Source: Ziziphus jujuba (lineage: Eukaryota; Streptophyta; Magnoliopsida; Rosales; Rhamnaceae). Taken from it: a DNA stretch of 64,000 nt. Location: the NCBI RefSeq assembly GCF_031755915.1, contig NC_083383.1, positions 32,777,501 to 32,841,500 on the forward strand. Direction: 5' to 3'. The stretch's first letter is position 1; each line of letters starts with the position of its first letter. The translations under genes were made by a program, and so were the position numbers. The notes below the pieces were generated by a model, which saw only the letters and a list, made by a program, of their open reading frames with translations, was not told where the DNA came from and made no database searches. Of the stretch, positions 45,274 to 57,781 are shown in pieces.

Positions 45274-46742
45274 TTATTCCAGCTCCCGGAATGATTTCTG
45301 GAACAAGACAACCGCAAGAGTGACAAGGGATGCATAAATTGAATTGGGCAACCTTTGGACGACCTTCCCAACACCAGGGACTCCTTCAGTAGCCCTCTTT
45401 GTAGCCATTGCAACTGTTGGTGCTACAACCAAAGTGATGATCAATCCTTGACTAACAACAATGATAGTGTCAGATGTAAGCTGCGCGATGAACCTCACAA
45501 ATTCTTCACGGTCAATTTCTCCATCAAGATTGATATCACAGTCCTGCATGTAAACAATAAAAATTCACTACTCCTTTCTATGCATGAATGTTTAACCAGG
45601 CCTATGCCATCTCTCCTTCAGATGAAAGTGAAGGTCCTGGATTCAGCCAGGCTTTGTCCTTAAATCACAAACAAAGAAATGAGGTTGCTAATGCCATGTA
45701 ACAAATTTCCATTAGATATGACATCCTCGATAGCATAAATTAATATAACCCATAGAAAGACCAAAAATTGCATATTTACTTAACACATGTAATTTCAGGA
45801 TTTTAAGACACAGTTTCTAAGATTTAATTCCATAAACTTGATTACCATTCATAAGCTTTTAAAGCTATGATTACAGAATTGGACCTAGATAATAAAAGAA
45901 TGCATAAAACAATGTCATTACCACATACCATTTGGCCGGAAAAGCTACTAAGATGGTGTACAACGGCATAGTTTCAAGCTCAGCAAATGCATATCACTTT
46001 TTTACCTGAAGCATAGCTCTGACTTGTTCTTTGGTGGGCGGATCAAAATGCGGGCCAGGCAAACGTTTATTGATATCACTAAAAAAACACAAAAAAAAGT
46101 AGATTCGTTAGTGAGAGAATAGCCCCACCATCACCGCTACAAAGTAACAACATAACACGTTGATTCAATGAGGAGAGCTTAGAGGTCAGCTTACTTGTAC
46201 ACAAGCAGGACGGCAATATATAAATCTTCAAATCCCAAATTAGCCCTTCCTGAATGATTTGCAAAGCGATCGAAAACCTTATCTGTTATGATCCTTATTT
46301 GCTTCTGTCTCCATTGCTTACCTGGAAGGAAAAGTATAGGAAAGGAAAAGGACCCCAAAGTCATTCATTAAGCTGTGGCCAATTTTGGCCAAAGCTATCA
46401 ACTTTGCCATCTGTTTTTACAATATTCACGTGAATCCAAGTTTTAAAAGAAAAGATTTGGCCAAAATTGAAAAATTAATATAAGAAAAAAATAGAGGGAG
46501 CAAAGCAATTGATATTATGTTATTTCATAATCGACAAAATTCGAACAAGATCAAAATTTCAAATCCATGGATCAAAATTGAAATGATTATATCAACATAT
46601 AAGTGAAAAGAAGGTAAATTTGAACTTGAAAGTTGCAGTAACAAGTATTAAGATTTGATCAGACTAAAAATCCAATTTTAATTTTTTTCAAAAGAAGAAG
46701 AAGAATTGAAATACCCTGAAATCTATCCAAGACTTGTCCCAT
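45274..46742 (-). CDS. EF-hand calcium-binding protein with C-terminal membrane segment
   Basis: Four exons on the minus strand: 46742-46715, 46321-46195, 46078-46006 and 45543-45274. All splice sites are GT-AG with consistent phases, giving 165 residues. The N-terminus is MGQVLDRFQGKQWRQKQIR. A degenerate first helix-loop region (FANHSGRANLGFEDLYIAVL) is followed by NDINKRLPGPHFDPPTKEQV. One canonical EF-hand loop, DCDINLDGEIDREE, has Asp, Asp, Asn, Asp, Gly and Glu at ligand positions. A hydrophobic segment follows (IIVVSQGLIITLVVAPTVAM), then a second at YASLVTLAVVLF. So it looks like a calcium sensor tied to a membrane. Similar proteins are annotated in plants only as EF-hand family proteins; its partner is unknown. 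Confidence 0.85.
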
Positions 46743-46890
46743 GGTGATCGAGGGCTGGGGCTGGGGCAGTTGCGGTAGAAAGAGATGGAAACTAAACGAT
46801 CTTGTTATTTTTGAGCGGCTGCTGGGACTCCACTAAAAAAACAAATAAAAATAAGCAGCCTTGAAACTTGAAACTTGAATCTTGAAACTT

Positions 46891-46931
46891 GTTCTTCTTC
46901 TTTTTCTTCTTCTTCTTCTTCTTCTTCTTCT
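46891..46931 (-). repeat. (CTT)n tract in the 5' UTR or promoter of the EF-hand gene
   Basis: TTC/CTT repeats, reading GAA on the gene strand, about 150-190 bases upstream of the start codon. Preceded by four CTTGAAA-like units at 46860-46890. Confidence 0.85.
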
Positions 46932-49900
46932 CTCCCTAGTCCCTACTCGCTGCTTACTTGCTAACAAGTAGCTATTCTCTAATGCTGCGGGCAGACAGTT
47001 GAGTGGCTAAAATGCCCACGGACCATGTCAAACTCCACCTCCTCCTATCCTATCTATCTTTCTCCTTTTCCACTCTATTTATTTCTAAATACACCCAATA
47101 AATCGCACGCCCTCCTCCTCCACACGAATATGATGATGGATAATCGGCCTCTTCAAAAAGTTTACTTTTTTTTTTTTTTTTTTTTGCTTTTTGTCCTTTT
47201 GGTCAGGTCAGGTGAGTCCTGCTCTCATAAGTAAACTGCTGTGGCATCCCTCACCATCCCAACTCCGAAGCAAGCCGTGTCAAAGTGAGTGAGTGACAGA
47301 CAGAGAGAAAGCGAGAGAGTAGAGAGTTAGGCGATTGTAGGCTCCCAAGCTACCTGAAACTGGTCACTGGGACATATAACATCATATCTCCCCCTCTGCT
47401 CTTATTTTACTTCCTCTTTTATGTACTGTAGTTGAGTACATGCTTATATGTTTTCTATATATATACACCATCAGTATCAGTATCACCGTGTCAGAGATCA
47501 GGATCAGGACGGGAACTCACAAGCCTCTATTTGAATTCGCAGAGCTTGACCCCGATACCCACCCACCCACCTCATCCCACTGCCACTAGTATGCTTTCGT
47601 CTTTTTTTATTTTTTTCTTTTTTAACTTTTTCTTTGTCTTGCAATTTACTCATTTTGATCTTTAATAATCCCTCCACTTCAAAGCTCCTACTTTGACTTT
47701 GGATAAGTACCTACTTTCTCTTTCTTCTTCTCCATCAAACTGTGAACATCATTTTGTAGAATTCCTTGTCTTTCATTTCCTATTAGCTAGCTAGTTCGCA
47801 TAGTCATATTCTCTTTCTCAATAATTTCTACTTAACCACCAGTACAACGCCCTTCTCAATTGTCAATTCGCCTTATCGCTTGAATTTAATATACAATGAG
47901 ATTATAATTAGTGCTATAGCTTAATTGATCCACTGTTAGTTTCCATGGTTTCTGCAAGTTGTTCATATCAACTCAATTACATTAGATTTTGGGTTTCAGT
48001 ACAAGTTATTGACTTAGTATTTTTGGGTTGTTGTACGAAACGTGATAACAAATGTGATTTGGATATTAGTATAGTCTCATCGTTTTTGAAGGAGAAGAAT
48101 GGGATATTGCAAAGGAGAAGCAATTTCTGTAACATAATTAGTTTACAAATTCATCATCCCAATATTATGCGGGACATTGTTTTTCTTTTTCTGACTAAGT
48201 TTACAGGTCTATCTATGCATCTATAATCATATTATCCTTTTAACTTTAACAGATAAGCAGCTTGCTTGCTCTCTTTGGTAGTTTGATGTATATCTGAAAT
48301 CTTATATTTGGCCTTTTTACATGTTCTATTGTCTTACTCCTTGCATCTAGGTAGGAACCTCATTTTGTTTTTAACTTTGGATTTTGTAGCAAGTGTAATG
48401 AATCACATGCTCAAAAATTTTTCTTGACCGATTCTATCAGAATCCAAAATCTCCACAAGAACGGATGGATTTTGCTAATGAGGACATAGATCCATGTCCA
48501 GGAGACCAAGACTACATGGAGAAGATAAAGCAGTTGCAGGATTACCTTGCAATGGTAGATTTCTCGATTGATTGTTTGAATTATTGCAAATTCCATATTA
48601 TAAGCTTACATGCCCCTTTTAACATCTTAAAAGTACTTGGAAAAGTACCATTGTTTGTTTAAGAATATAAAGTGGACTTGTCGATCTGCTATGCCATTTC
48701 ATTAACTGCTTCATTATAACTAATTTGTTAGGCACCAGCAAGAAACCTATTTTGCTGAAATGTCATATATCATACCATGGTTTTCCATAATATCTGCATT
48801 TGCATTTGGCTCATACATTACTATGAGAAGAATGACTGGTTTGCCACAATTAATTCTAGGCTACAGAATACGCAACAGTTTCATATTATTTTAGTTACAA
48901 AAGTCCTAAATGTACATGACAGTAACTATATCTAATGTTGAAATTGTGGGGTAACTGTTCAAACTTTTTATAACCTAGAGTTTGGAGATCAATTTTTTTT
49001 GGCTGTTTACAGAGGTAATAAAGATGAATAGCTTAGTTGTCTGGGCTGAATTTGAGGGTTTGGAAAGTTAACCTCAAGCTGGGTGCTGCATGTGTTGCTG
49101 TGATTCAGGTAAAGAAGATGGTGAGACCAGGTTGTTCGCAGCAAGTAGTGGATGTGGCCTTGTGTAGTATCACCTCACTGGTTAATAGCCTCTCCTTCAT
49201 GTCTTCCAACCCAAAATTTCATTCCTCACTCTAAAAGATGTTAAATTGTCTATCACATTGTTAGACATGTGATATATTCAGCCATTGATACGAACAAATA
49301 TGTGTTTGACACATTGTTGGAGTAAATATTTAGCAATAAATTTTTAATTTTTTGGTGACTGATTGTTGACTGCTCCACTGTTCCCTTTTCCCTTCTCATT
49401 TATACGTTGTTATTTGTGAGATGAACAGAAATCCTGTGCTGTGCGGTGGTGTTCAAATTAAACATTACATGTCATGGGCTATATGTGGTATGAAACGTGA
49501 TGCTTCTGCATATTACAATATGCGTAGATGAATCCTTTTTTTAAATCTTACTTCAAATAAAGATAAAAAGTAATAGCTAAAGCCATATATTGTGAATTTA
49601 TAATATTATCATATATACATACATTTAAACTTTGGTTAGTAAGTAGCTCTGGCATGAGAGTTTTATTCATATTCATGTAAACAATCCATGCAGATCAGAC
49701 CGCTTGTCTAATGCAGGAACAGAATTAGAGGGGGAAAAAAAAAAAAAAAAAAAAGATATAAATAAAAACTATTTCACCGATTGCGAAACACAATTATTCT
49801 TTTGTAACACTATTTGAAGTACAGTTAATACTAAAGCTGGCCTTATATATATTTTATGAAAAGGATGGTTTAGCAATAAATTATTAGGTTACGCTAGAAA

Positions 49901-50220
49901 TATGTTAATAAAAGGAACTTCAATATTAAAATCAAATCTTGTGCATATTCATGGAGTAATGATTTGTGTAAGTGCAAAATTCAATGTCATTTCAAATATT
50001 TGTATTCAATTTCGTATAACTCCTTCAACAAAATCAGGAAGACCATGCATTTCTATTAGTTAAGATCCTTCCAATGGGATAAAAATTGTGTATATATATA
50101 TATATATTTATAATTATAATTAAGAAGAGAAATTATAAATTTTTTAGCTTGACTTGTTTTCGAATTTTTTTTTTTTTTTTTTTTAAGTAGTAACTAGCTT
50201 TTATTTGTTTAATTAACGTT
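46932..50220. other. Long intergenic region between the EF-hand and TIC40 genes
   Basis: Mostly non-coding with poly-T/A runs (47167-47184, 49737-49754) and short TA runs. It contains one exon-like segment at 48441-48554 that is listed separately. No complete gene was recognised. Confidence 0.45.
48441..48554 (+). CDS. Isolated exon-like segment of unknown gene
   Basis: A 114-base open segment lies between an acceptor (CTATCAG) and a donor (ATG|GTAGAT). It encodes NPKSPQERMDFANEDIDPCP followed by GDQDYMEKIKQLQDYLAM, 38 residues, phase 0 at both ends. The charged, balanced composition with a coiled end looks like real coding sequence. No flanking exon could be joined with confidence, and I do not recognise the protein. 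It may be one exon of an unresolved gene or a relic. Confidence 0.35.
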
Positions 50221-50225
50221 GCGTG

Positions 50226-50296
50226 GGGGCCCAAGTATGAGAGTATGAAAGCCCAGACAATGGGCCTAAGAAAATGAAGTAAGAAGGAGGCCCAAG
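50226..50296. promoter_or_regulatory. GGCCCA/TGGGCC (site II-like) motif cluster in the TIC40 promoter
   Basis: Motifs at 50226-50233 (GGGGCCCA), about 50250 (AGCCCA), 50261-50267 (TGGGCCT) and 50289-50295 (GGCCCAA), 270-340 bases before the ATG. Such TGGGCY clusters are common upstream of housekeeping and organelle-related plant genes. Confidence 0.5.
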
Positions 50297-50520
50297 TGCA
50301 ATCGCAACCGAAAAGGAGAGAAGAGAAGAGAAAGACAAACACCAAAGGGCTGTTGCTCTGGGTTGCACCGGCTCTGCTGCTCTCGTCATCCTCCTCTCTC
50401 TTCTTGCTGCCGCTTCTTCTTCTTTCTTTCCTTCTTTCTTTATTATTATTATTAATATTCTTATTATTATTATTATTTTTTTTTTTTTTTTTTTTTCTTC
50501 TTCGGTCTTTCAAAATTCAA

Positions 50521-50535
50521 AAACCCTAAAACCCT
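50521..50535 (+). promoter_or_regulatory. Telo-box near the TIC40 start
   Basis: AAACCCTAAAACCCT lies 27 bases before the ATG, in the 5' leader. Telo-boxes often pair with site II motifs in genes of growing cells. Confidence 0.55.
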
Positions 50536-50561
50536 GTGATAAGGTTCTTGAGTTAAAAGAA

Positions 50562-52042
50562 ATGGTGACAATGGCTCTGGCTCTTCCTCATTCACTTTCT
50601 TCTCCACGTTTTCTTCAACCCCAACGGAAGCCCTCACAGGCTCCCAATCCCACCCTCCCTCCAACTGCAACTCGATGCTCCGCCAACAATCGGAATTCGT
50701 CTCCTCTTATTTTTCTTAAACATAGAGACTCTCGCTCCACCGTCTCCCCCTTTCAAGGTTACTACTTTTTCTTGTTCTTCATTTCTTTTTCTTTTCTTTT
50801 CTTTTCTTTTTTTATGTTTATATTGCTGTGCACGCTACTGGATTTTTTTCTGTCTGCTACTTTCTACGATACACAAAACTCGTTTCTAGAAAGCATCAAG
50901 TATTTGTTTTGTTTTCGATTCAATTCTACAAATTCGCAAGGGATTACTCAGTAACAATTACTGTTTAGTTACCATGGTGCTATTTGAATGAATAGCTTTT
51001 CTATTGTTTCGAATTTTTTGGCCTATTGTTTTATTAGCAGAGAAAAAAAAGAAAAAAATTGAAAAGTTCATTCTTTTATTAGACACCCAATTGATGGACA
51101 TGTTGTGGCTCGCTATTTGGTACCTTCTTTTATTCTATAAACATGCCATACGGCGGAATACATACATACATACATATATTACATACATATATTTTGAAAG
51201 AGAATTCAGCCTGCCAAAGGAAACTTAGAGAGCGGCAAAAACAGAGGTTAAGCCATCCAACCGCTTCAGCTAGTCTGTCGGAACTCTATTAGCATCTCTG
51301 ACATGTTGAGGAAAATGGATAATGCTGTAAAACCGTCTACAAGCCAGTTGTCAACCAAGAATCCTTGATTTCTCCCTTCATCCATCTTAGATCTGATAAA
51401 GTTTTCACCGAAGAAAAACATCTACTTTAATGTTTTCATTGAAACCATCGATCTCAGTTACCTATTCTATTTGTAAATGTGTTCATCCACATGCGCGTAT
51501 CTCCTTTTCTGGTGTGGGTGTTTGGAAATTTTCTCGACACATAAGTTTCTGTTACTGATTTTTCTGGTGACTATGTGTTTTCTTTAATTTGTCCTTGTGC
51601 TATTTGGCGTGCTTCTCATTCTTCTTCTGCTAACTGCTAACACGTGTTTCTGATGCTATTATAGGGAAGTTAGTACTGCAACGTTTTGCAAGCATTTCTT
51701 CTTCGAACAGTCAACAAACCTCTACGGTTGGTGTCAACCCACAACTTTCAGTGCCTCCCCCTCCATCACAGATGTAATAATACAACCCTATTTAGTTTCT
51801 TCTGTTTTGCTTTTGATTTATTTTCCTCTACATTCATTATTGTTAAGAATTAAGAATTAACATGCAGTTATAAACTTTCAGTCATTCTGGTTTTGAATGT
51901 ATTCTATTAACTGCCCGCAAAAATTTGTAACCATATGATTTGCTGACCTTTTCTTGGTAGAGGGACGCCGCTTTTCTGGATTGGGGTTGGTGTTGGGCTT
52001 TCAGCACTATTTTCTTGGGTGAGAAGATAACTGCAGGATCTT

Positions 52043-52085
<43 letters not shown>

Positions 52086-55000
52086 TTATAGATTCATTCT
52101 GCTGCATGTTTGACGAGTTTATTGTAATGACAGGTTGCAACAAGATTAAAGGTGAGTGGTTCTTTTTTTTCATACATATATTTAGTCATGTGCTATATTG
52201 AGTTCCTGATAGCTTAGTATGATTCACTGACAGTTTTAGAAACTGAGTGAGACTATTTTAGAAGATGGTAGGCATTTGAGAATTGAAAGTTTATCTTGTT
52301 TGCATGTGATCTGATCTGCTTAGAATGTAGTGTAGAGCATTAGAGAAATTATACTATCTCAATAATCTTGTTTCTTTCAAATTTATATTTTTTCTTCTTA
52401 CAGAACTATGCCATGCAACAAGCTTTTAAGACTTTGATGGGCCAAATGAATACACAAAATAATCAATTCAATAATGCTGCATTTGCTCCGGGGTCACCCT
52501 TTCCATTCCCATCGTCAGCATCAGGGCCTACTACCTCATCTTCTCCAGCCACTTCTCAACCATCAGTTACAGTGGATGTGCCTGCAACAAAAGTAGAAGC
52601 TGCAACAACCACTCATATGAAAGATGAAACAGATGTAAAGAAAGAACCTAAGAAGATTGGTAAATAAATAAATAATTCTGTTTCTGCTGTTATTACATAT
52701 TCTTATGTTTCAGTTTCCGCAATCTGCTGTGTTTATAATCAAGTTAGTAATGGACGATAAGTATGTCTAAAGGAACTCTAAATGAAACTTCTACTTGCAG
52801 CTTTTGTGGATGTTTCACCAGAAGAAACTGAACAAAAGAGTCCTTTTGAGAGCAGTTTAAAGGATGTGACTGAAACGAGTCCATCCAATGATGGTCGCAC
52901 AGCCCAGGAGGTAAGTTGTTGCTTGCCAGAGTATGTTTCTGTGAGTTCATGTTCTTAATGCTGACAAACTTGCAAATGATATGAAGGTCTCTCAAAATGG
53001 AGCTGCTTTTAAGCAGTTTGCAGGTTCTTCCCAGGAGTCCCAATCGACTGGTAAGTAAAGACTTCTTGACTTTAGCAGTCCCTTATTATTGAGGTGCATT
53101 GATTCATTTTAGATGTTATAGTTTGTTTGTTTGCATACTGATATATAAACTTAGAGATCCGTTTTAGATTCTTATGCAAGTTATATATGGTTTAGTGGGA
53201 GACACAGGCAGTGCCACCTTTATTCAGGGTGTTAAATAATCACAGAAGTTTGAAACAATCAGCTAATTCTGCATTCTGCAATGCTATCTTAAAATTTTCC
53301 TCACTTTTCTCAATTTTGTTATCTTCTTTCAGAATTTAGCCAACACTCTTTAGTTTGTTCATATTCGTTAATGGACAGGAAAAGCTCCTGGCTTATCAGT
53401 AGAAGCGTTGGAGAAAATGATGGAAGACCCAACAGTGCAAAAGATGGTTTACCCGTAATATGCTTCTTGTCTTTATACATTTCTGTTTTTTGAATCTTTA
53501 ATGATTCTTTTTGTTGCAAAACTTCAAAAAGATTCTGCCTTAAATTTGTTTATTTCTGAAATTATGTCCCTTTATTCTATTTATATCCTTGTAGCTATTT
53601 GCCTGAGGAGATGAGGAATCCTGCTACCTTCAAATGTAAGTCTATCCATGACTATCATGTCCTTTTCCTTTGATATATTTCTTTGTTGATATAGATTTTT
53701 CATTTTGTTATAAAATTTCTTCCTTTTAACTGGTGACTATGTTGCTCGGACTTGGGTGTGAGTGTCTGATGGGGGTATGTGTTGAAGTGTTGGATCTTTC
53801 TGTTTTTCAAAGCTTTTTCCAGATATTTGGAGTGTCCAATAGCCATACCCTCTTCAGTGTCCAATGGGAATTTGTGTGATAAAGCGAAGAGTCCTGGTAA
53901 CATAGACTGGTGTGACTGTAATGTGCTTTACTTGTTACAATATGTAGGACTAGTGTTTCTTGCAAGCTGTAGTTTTTAATTTAATTATTGGAAACTCCTA
54001 AATTTTACCACTGGTTCTGAAGTCCTCCCAAATGCTAATTCATAAATCTAAAGAACTCTAAAAATTTTTATATTTACTTTTGTAGGGATGCTACAAAATC
54101 CAGAATACCGTCAACAACTTGAAGACATGTTGTAAGTGATTTTCTGAGAAGCGTGTTTTGCCACTTTGCAGAAATTGTGAGCTTTTTTAATTCATTTTAT
54201 GCGGTTGGTCAAGCTGCCCCTTTTTAATTTATGTATAGATTATACATGGCATGTTTTACTAGCGAGACATATGATATATTGGTATTCATCTAATCTTTCA
54301 ATTTGGCTAATTTCAATTTGTTGACTGTATAGAGATACTTTTTGGTTAACGTGTAGCAAAAACAGTTTATAAGGTTACGTGTCAATGGATTATGTATTGA
54401 TATTTTCCTACTAATGTTAGCTTCAACTTGGCAATGGAATGTATTTTGGACCTTATGATATGCCTTCAGCATTGTATCAAGTTATTGATTTGAAGGAGTA
54501 ACACCTATTCGAAATTTGAACTTATCAAATACTTCTCTAGCCAATTTCAACTTACACTATCCTCTAGAATAGAGAAACTTTTTAATTTTTATTGTTTGGT
54601 CTTTTTTCTGGTTTTGCAGTGTTTTGTCGGTTTTGTAAAAAAGATAGCATGTGATATTGACCATTTGGTGAATACTCAATTTATTTTCTCTTATGAACAT
54701 TTGTCTTCAGAAATAATATGAGTGGGAGCAGTGAATGGGACAACCGTATGATGGATTCATTGAAAAATTTCGATCTCAGCAGTCCAGAGGTTAAGCAGCA
54801 GTTCGGTAAGTTTGAATTGATAACTCTCCTGCATTATGTTTGATTTTCTATGTGATGGTACGGAATATTTGCATAATCCACTATTATTTTCTTTCTGTTT
54901 TTTCATTAAACCCTTTCAATATTATGTTTGTCAGACCAAATTGGGCTTACACCTGAGGAGGTCATATCAAAAATTATGGCCAATCCTGAAGTCGCCATGG

Positions 55001-55508
55001 CATTTCAAAACCCAAGAGTTCAAGCAGCCATCATGGATGTAAGTTTTTTTGGGAGTATTCAATATAACATTTTGATATCATACCAACTTTCTTGATGTCG
55101 TATTGCTTTTTGCAGTGTTCCCAGAACCCAATGAGCATCACAAAATATCAAAATGACAAGGAGGTATTTTGAACTTCTCTGTCATCAAACACAATATCTC
55201 ATCCATAGAATTGTTTGCTTTTTAGTTCATTCATTCATTTATTAGTCCATTCATTTCTCCAAGTGCGTTGTCAGTCTTAGAAATACATTGAATATCTATA
55301 GACTATGGTATACCTACAAATATGATCCCAAAGAATGGTTAGGTTATTAAGGTTTTTGGAATATGAGCATGGCCATATGCCAGCCATTATGTGGCTGCAT
55401 ATTATAGCATGCAATATTTTTATGATGTCATTTTCATTTGTTTCATAGGTTATGGATGTTTTCAATAAGATATCAGAACTCTTCCCTGGAGTGAGAGGCT
55501 CACCTTGA
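50562..55508 (+). CDS. TIC40: TIC40, chloroplast inner-envelope import co-chaperone
   Basis: Fourteen exons: 50562-50757, 51665-51773, 51961-52018, 52134-52151, 52404-52659, 52801-52910, 52987-53050, 53379-53454, 53595-53635, 54086-54131, 54711-54805, 54935-55038, 55116-55163 and 55449-55508. All phases agree, giving 426 residues, close to known TIC40 proteins. The N-terminus is a Ser/Pro-rich transit peptide. One membrane helix follows (LFWIGVGVGLSALFSWVATR), then a Gln/Asn/Ser/Pro-rich stroma-facing stretch. The C-terminus has a TPR-like region and a Hip/Sti1-type domain: SVEALEKMMEDPTVQKMVYP, MLQNPEYRQQLEDML and EVISKIMANPEVAMAFQNP. TIC40 works at the inner-envelope translocon with TIC110 and HSP93. 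The start ATG follows a telo-box. Exon 4 is only 18 bases. The gene looks intact. Confidence 0.95.
52045..52082. repeat. T(38) tract in intron 3 of TIC40
   Basis: An uninterrupted T run between exons 3 and 4, followed by the 18-base exon 4. Confidence 0.9.
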
Positions 55509-56126
55509 TCAAGGTCACTGTTATGGAGTGCAATACTTAATAGTGGTCATATATGAGCAGGAGGGTGATCAAAGCTACTACATGAACCTTCAAAACCAAA
55601 CATGCTTCCTTTAATCGAGGTGATGGATAATGTTTTCTTTGAGTCAGATGCATAGTGCCCCATTGCAAAGTTGACCGACAGCTGTGTATTATTCTGTGGG
55701 TAGTGCCAATAAGTTCCTTCACTCTCCATCGCTATGTAGTGATGTTTGTACATCTGGTTTAGAGGGCCTTTGTTGATTTTGATTTTTGGTAGCGGAATTT
55801 AGAATTTTATCTAGCCAATTAACTTAGCCGGATGAATGATTGAGCTATACATGGTCATATCTTTTTATATAACTGTACATTATATAATTGTGGAACTTTC
55901 AGATTTGTTCTTCGTTTTAACACTTCTTTCACCATAATGACTCAAATTTAGAAGGAATTGGATGAATAAAAATATTTGTAGCCTAAATAAATCCGGCATC
56001 AGTGCCTTAAAAGACATGTATAATAAAATCATGGAAATTTCATTACATAGGTCACCTCAGGTGCTATTTCCTCTCTGCGCATACATTAGCTTTGAAAAGG
56101 GTACACATACTTGAACTATCTAGAAA
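55509..56126. other. Convergent 3' flanks of TIC40 and the PsbQ-like gene
   Basis: The two genes end tail to tail with 618 bases between stop codons. This should hold both 3' UTRs. No other gene seen. Confidence 0.6.
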
Positions 56127-56819
56127 TCATATTCTAGATAAAATGTCACTGAGAGCCACCACAATGTTCTCATAGCACCTTAACACACTTGATTCATCTC
56201 CATCCCTTGCTGCATAGTCTAGCTGCATTTTCCAATTGGCATCAGCACCATTAGATTAGAATTTGTCACAATGACAGCGGTATTATCCCTTGAAAAGAAA
56301 CGAAGTACACAAGCAAGGAGAGAAGGAGATGGGGAGAAAGAAAAAAAATAAAAAAGAAAGACTTACTCTAGAGACATTGTTGAAGAGGTCAGAGTAGAGC
56401 TTCCTGAGTTGTGGCCTCTCAGTTGCAGGTTTGTTTTGAATGATGGTATAGACATCCTGTTTCAGTAGCGCTGAGCTTTTCCTCAAAGCCTTCTGTGCTT
56501 CCACCCATGACTCTGAGTCTATCAGAGCTTTTACTTGTAACAAAGCTCTTGCATGCCCTCTGATTCCACTCTCTGCCTCTTGGATTGACTGGTCTGGTGC
56601 TATGAGCCTCAAGTCCAACCCATATGCAACTTCTTGTTTGAGCACAGCTTCTCTTGCCAAAAGCAGTGAGGCTATCATCGCTGCTCTTCTTCGATTGATA
56701 CCGGTACTGAATTGGAAAGCCCGCTGGGTCTTGGGCTTGTCTGTATGCCGAAGAGAGGTGGTGAAACCAGGAGAGAGGCGTGTTAGAGTTGGCTGCAATA
56801 CAAACCATCTTAATTCCAT
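56127..56819 (-). CDS. PsbQ-like thylakoid-lumen protein (NDH subunit of lumenal location, PNSL2/3 type)
   Basis: Two exons on the minus strand, 56819-56367 and 56222-56127, phase 0, give 182 residues. The N-terminus is a transit peptide, then a lumen-targeting part with RRR before a hydrophobic stretch (INRRRAAMIASLLLAREAV), which suits twin-arginine export. The mature part is a PsbQ-type helical bundle: ESGIRGHARALLQVKALIDS, SWVEAQKALRKSSALLKQDV, ERPQLRKLYSDLFNNVSR, and in exon 2 LDYAARDGDES and YENIVVALSDILSRI. Such PsbQ-like proteins belong to the lumen subcomplex of the chloroplast NDH complex in cyclic electron flow. I cannot tell which member of the group it is. The start is the first Met in frame. 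Confidence 0.85.
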
Positions 56820-57781
56820 AATTGTGTGTCAAATGGAATCACCCTCCTGCAAAATCAACGTTTGCATGTATAAAGGTCTCTCGGGGTCTTAATAGTTTAG
56901 TCTTGTACAAGACGCAGAAAGGCGCTGAGTATTATTTCCATTTCATTGGAGGATAAAATAAAACGCAGGCCAGGCTTGTCAAAACATAGAAGTATAATCA
57001 TGAAGCTGAAACACCTCAAAATTCGTTCAAGAAAAATAGACAGACAATCTGCAGCTAATGGTAAATCGTACAGCCGCCGAGAAATGACAAAGGCCCTGCT
57101 GTTTGGGATGGGGAAAGTCATAGCACCATATTGCTTTCCAAGTTGTCAAATAAGTAAGGTATATACTTACCTACAAATATCGTTCTTGTCTCAAGACCAT
57201 CCAAAAGCACTCTGCTACCGTCGCTTCCGGGCCTACTCTTTCACTTGCACGGTTGATTCTGCTGCCACTGCTGATATTATTCCTCCGCCTGTGCGCTGGC
57301 TTTTTTAAGAGCTTTATCGTTAAAATTGTGAAAATCCTCCGAAAATCTTCCCCCCTTCTTAAGGCCACCAGCCACCATCACTGGGCTGAACTTGAGCTTC
57401 GGCCCAAGAAGAACGTTGCACATTATAAGTGGGCCTGCTCTGTTTAGGTCTCGAATGCGCCTCAGCCTGCCTCAGGGCTCGGCTTTTCATTATTTATTTA
57501 TTTTTATTTTTTTTTGTTATTATTTGCTTCATTCCCTGTCTCATTAATTAATATAGGAATTGAATATATTAGTACTTACCAGCCTAAAGAATTTTTTTTT
57601 TTTTATGCATTTAAGTAGTTTATATATCAATGAATTAACTAATGACTAGAGATAGGATATATCATCGAACAAATATAAATACATTATTACATAGATATAT
57701 TAGGTATATTATTAATTTAAAATAACAGTAGATATTACTGCAAATTAATCCCAGAACATAATTACATAGGAATTTACTTTA
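56820..57781. other. Upstream region of the PsbQ-like gene and 3' flank of the first protease gene
   Basis: GGGCC/GGCCCA motifs occur at about 57383-57435 (TGGGCTGAAC, CGGCCCAAG, GTGGGCC), far upstream of the PsbQ-like start. Short open frames here have no recognisable protein. Confidence 0.45.
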
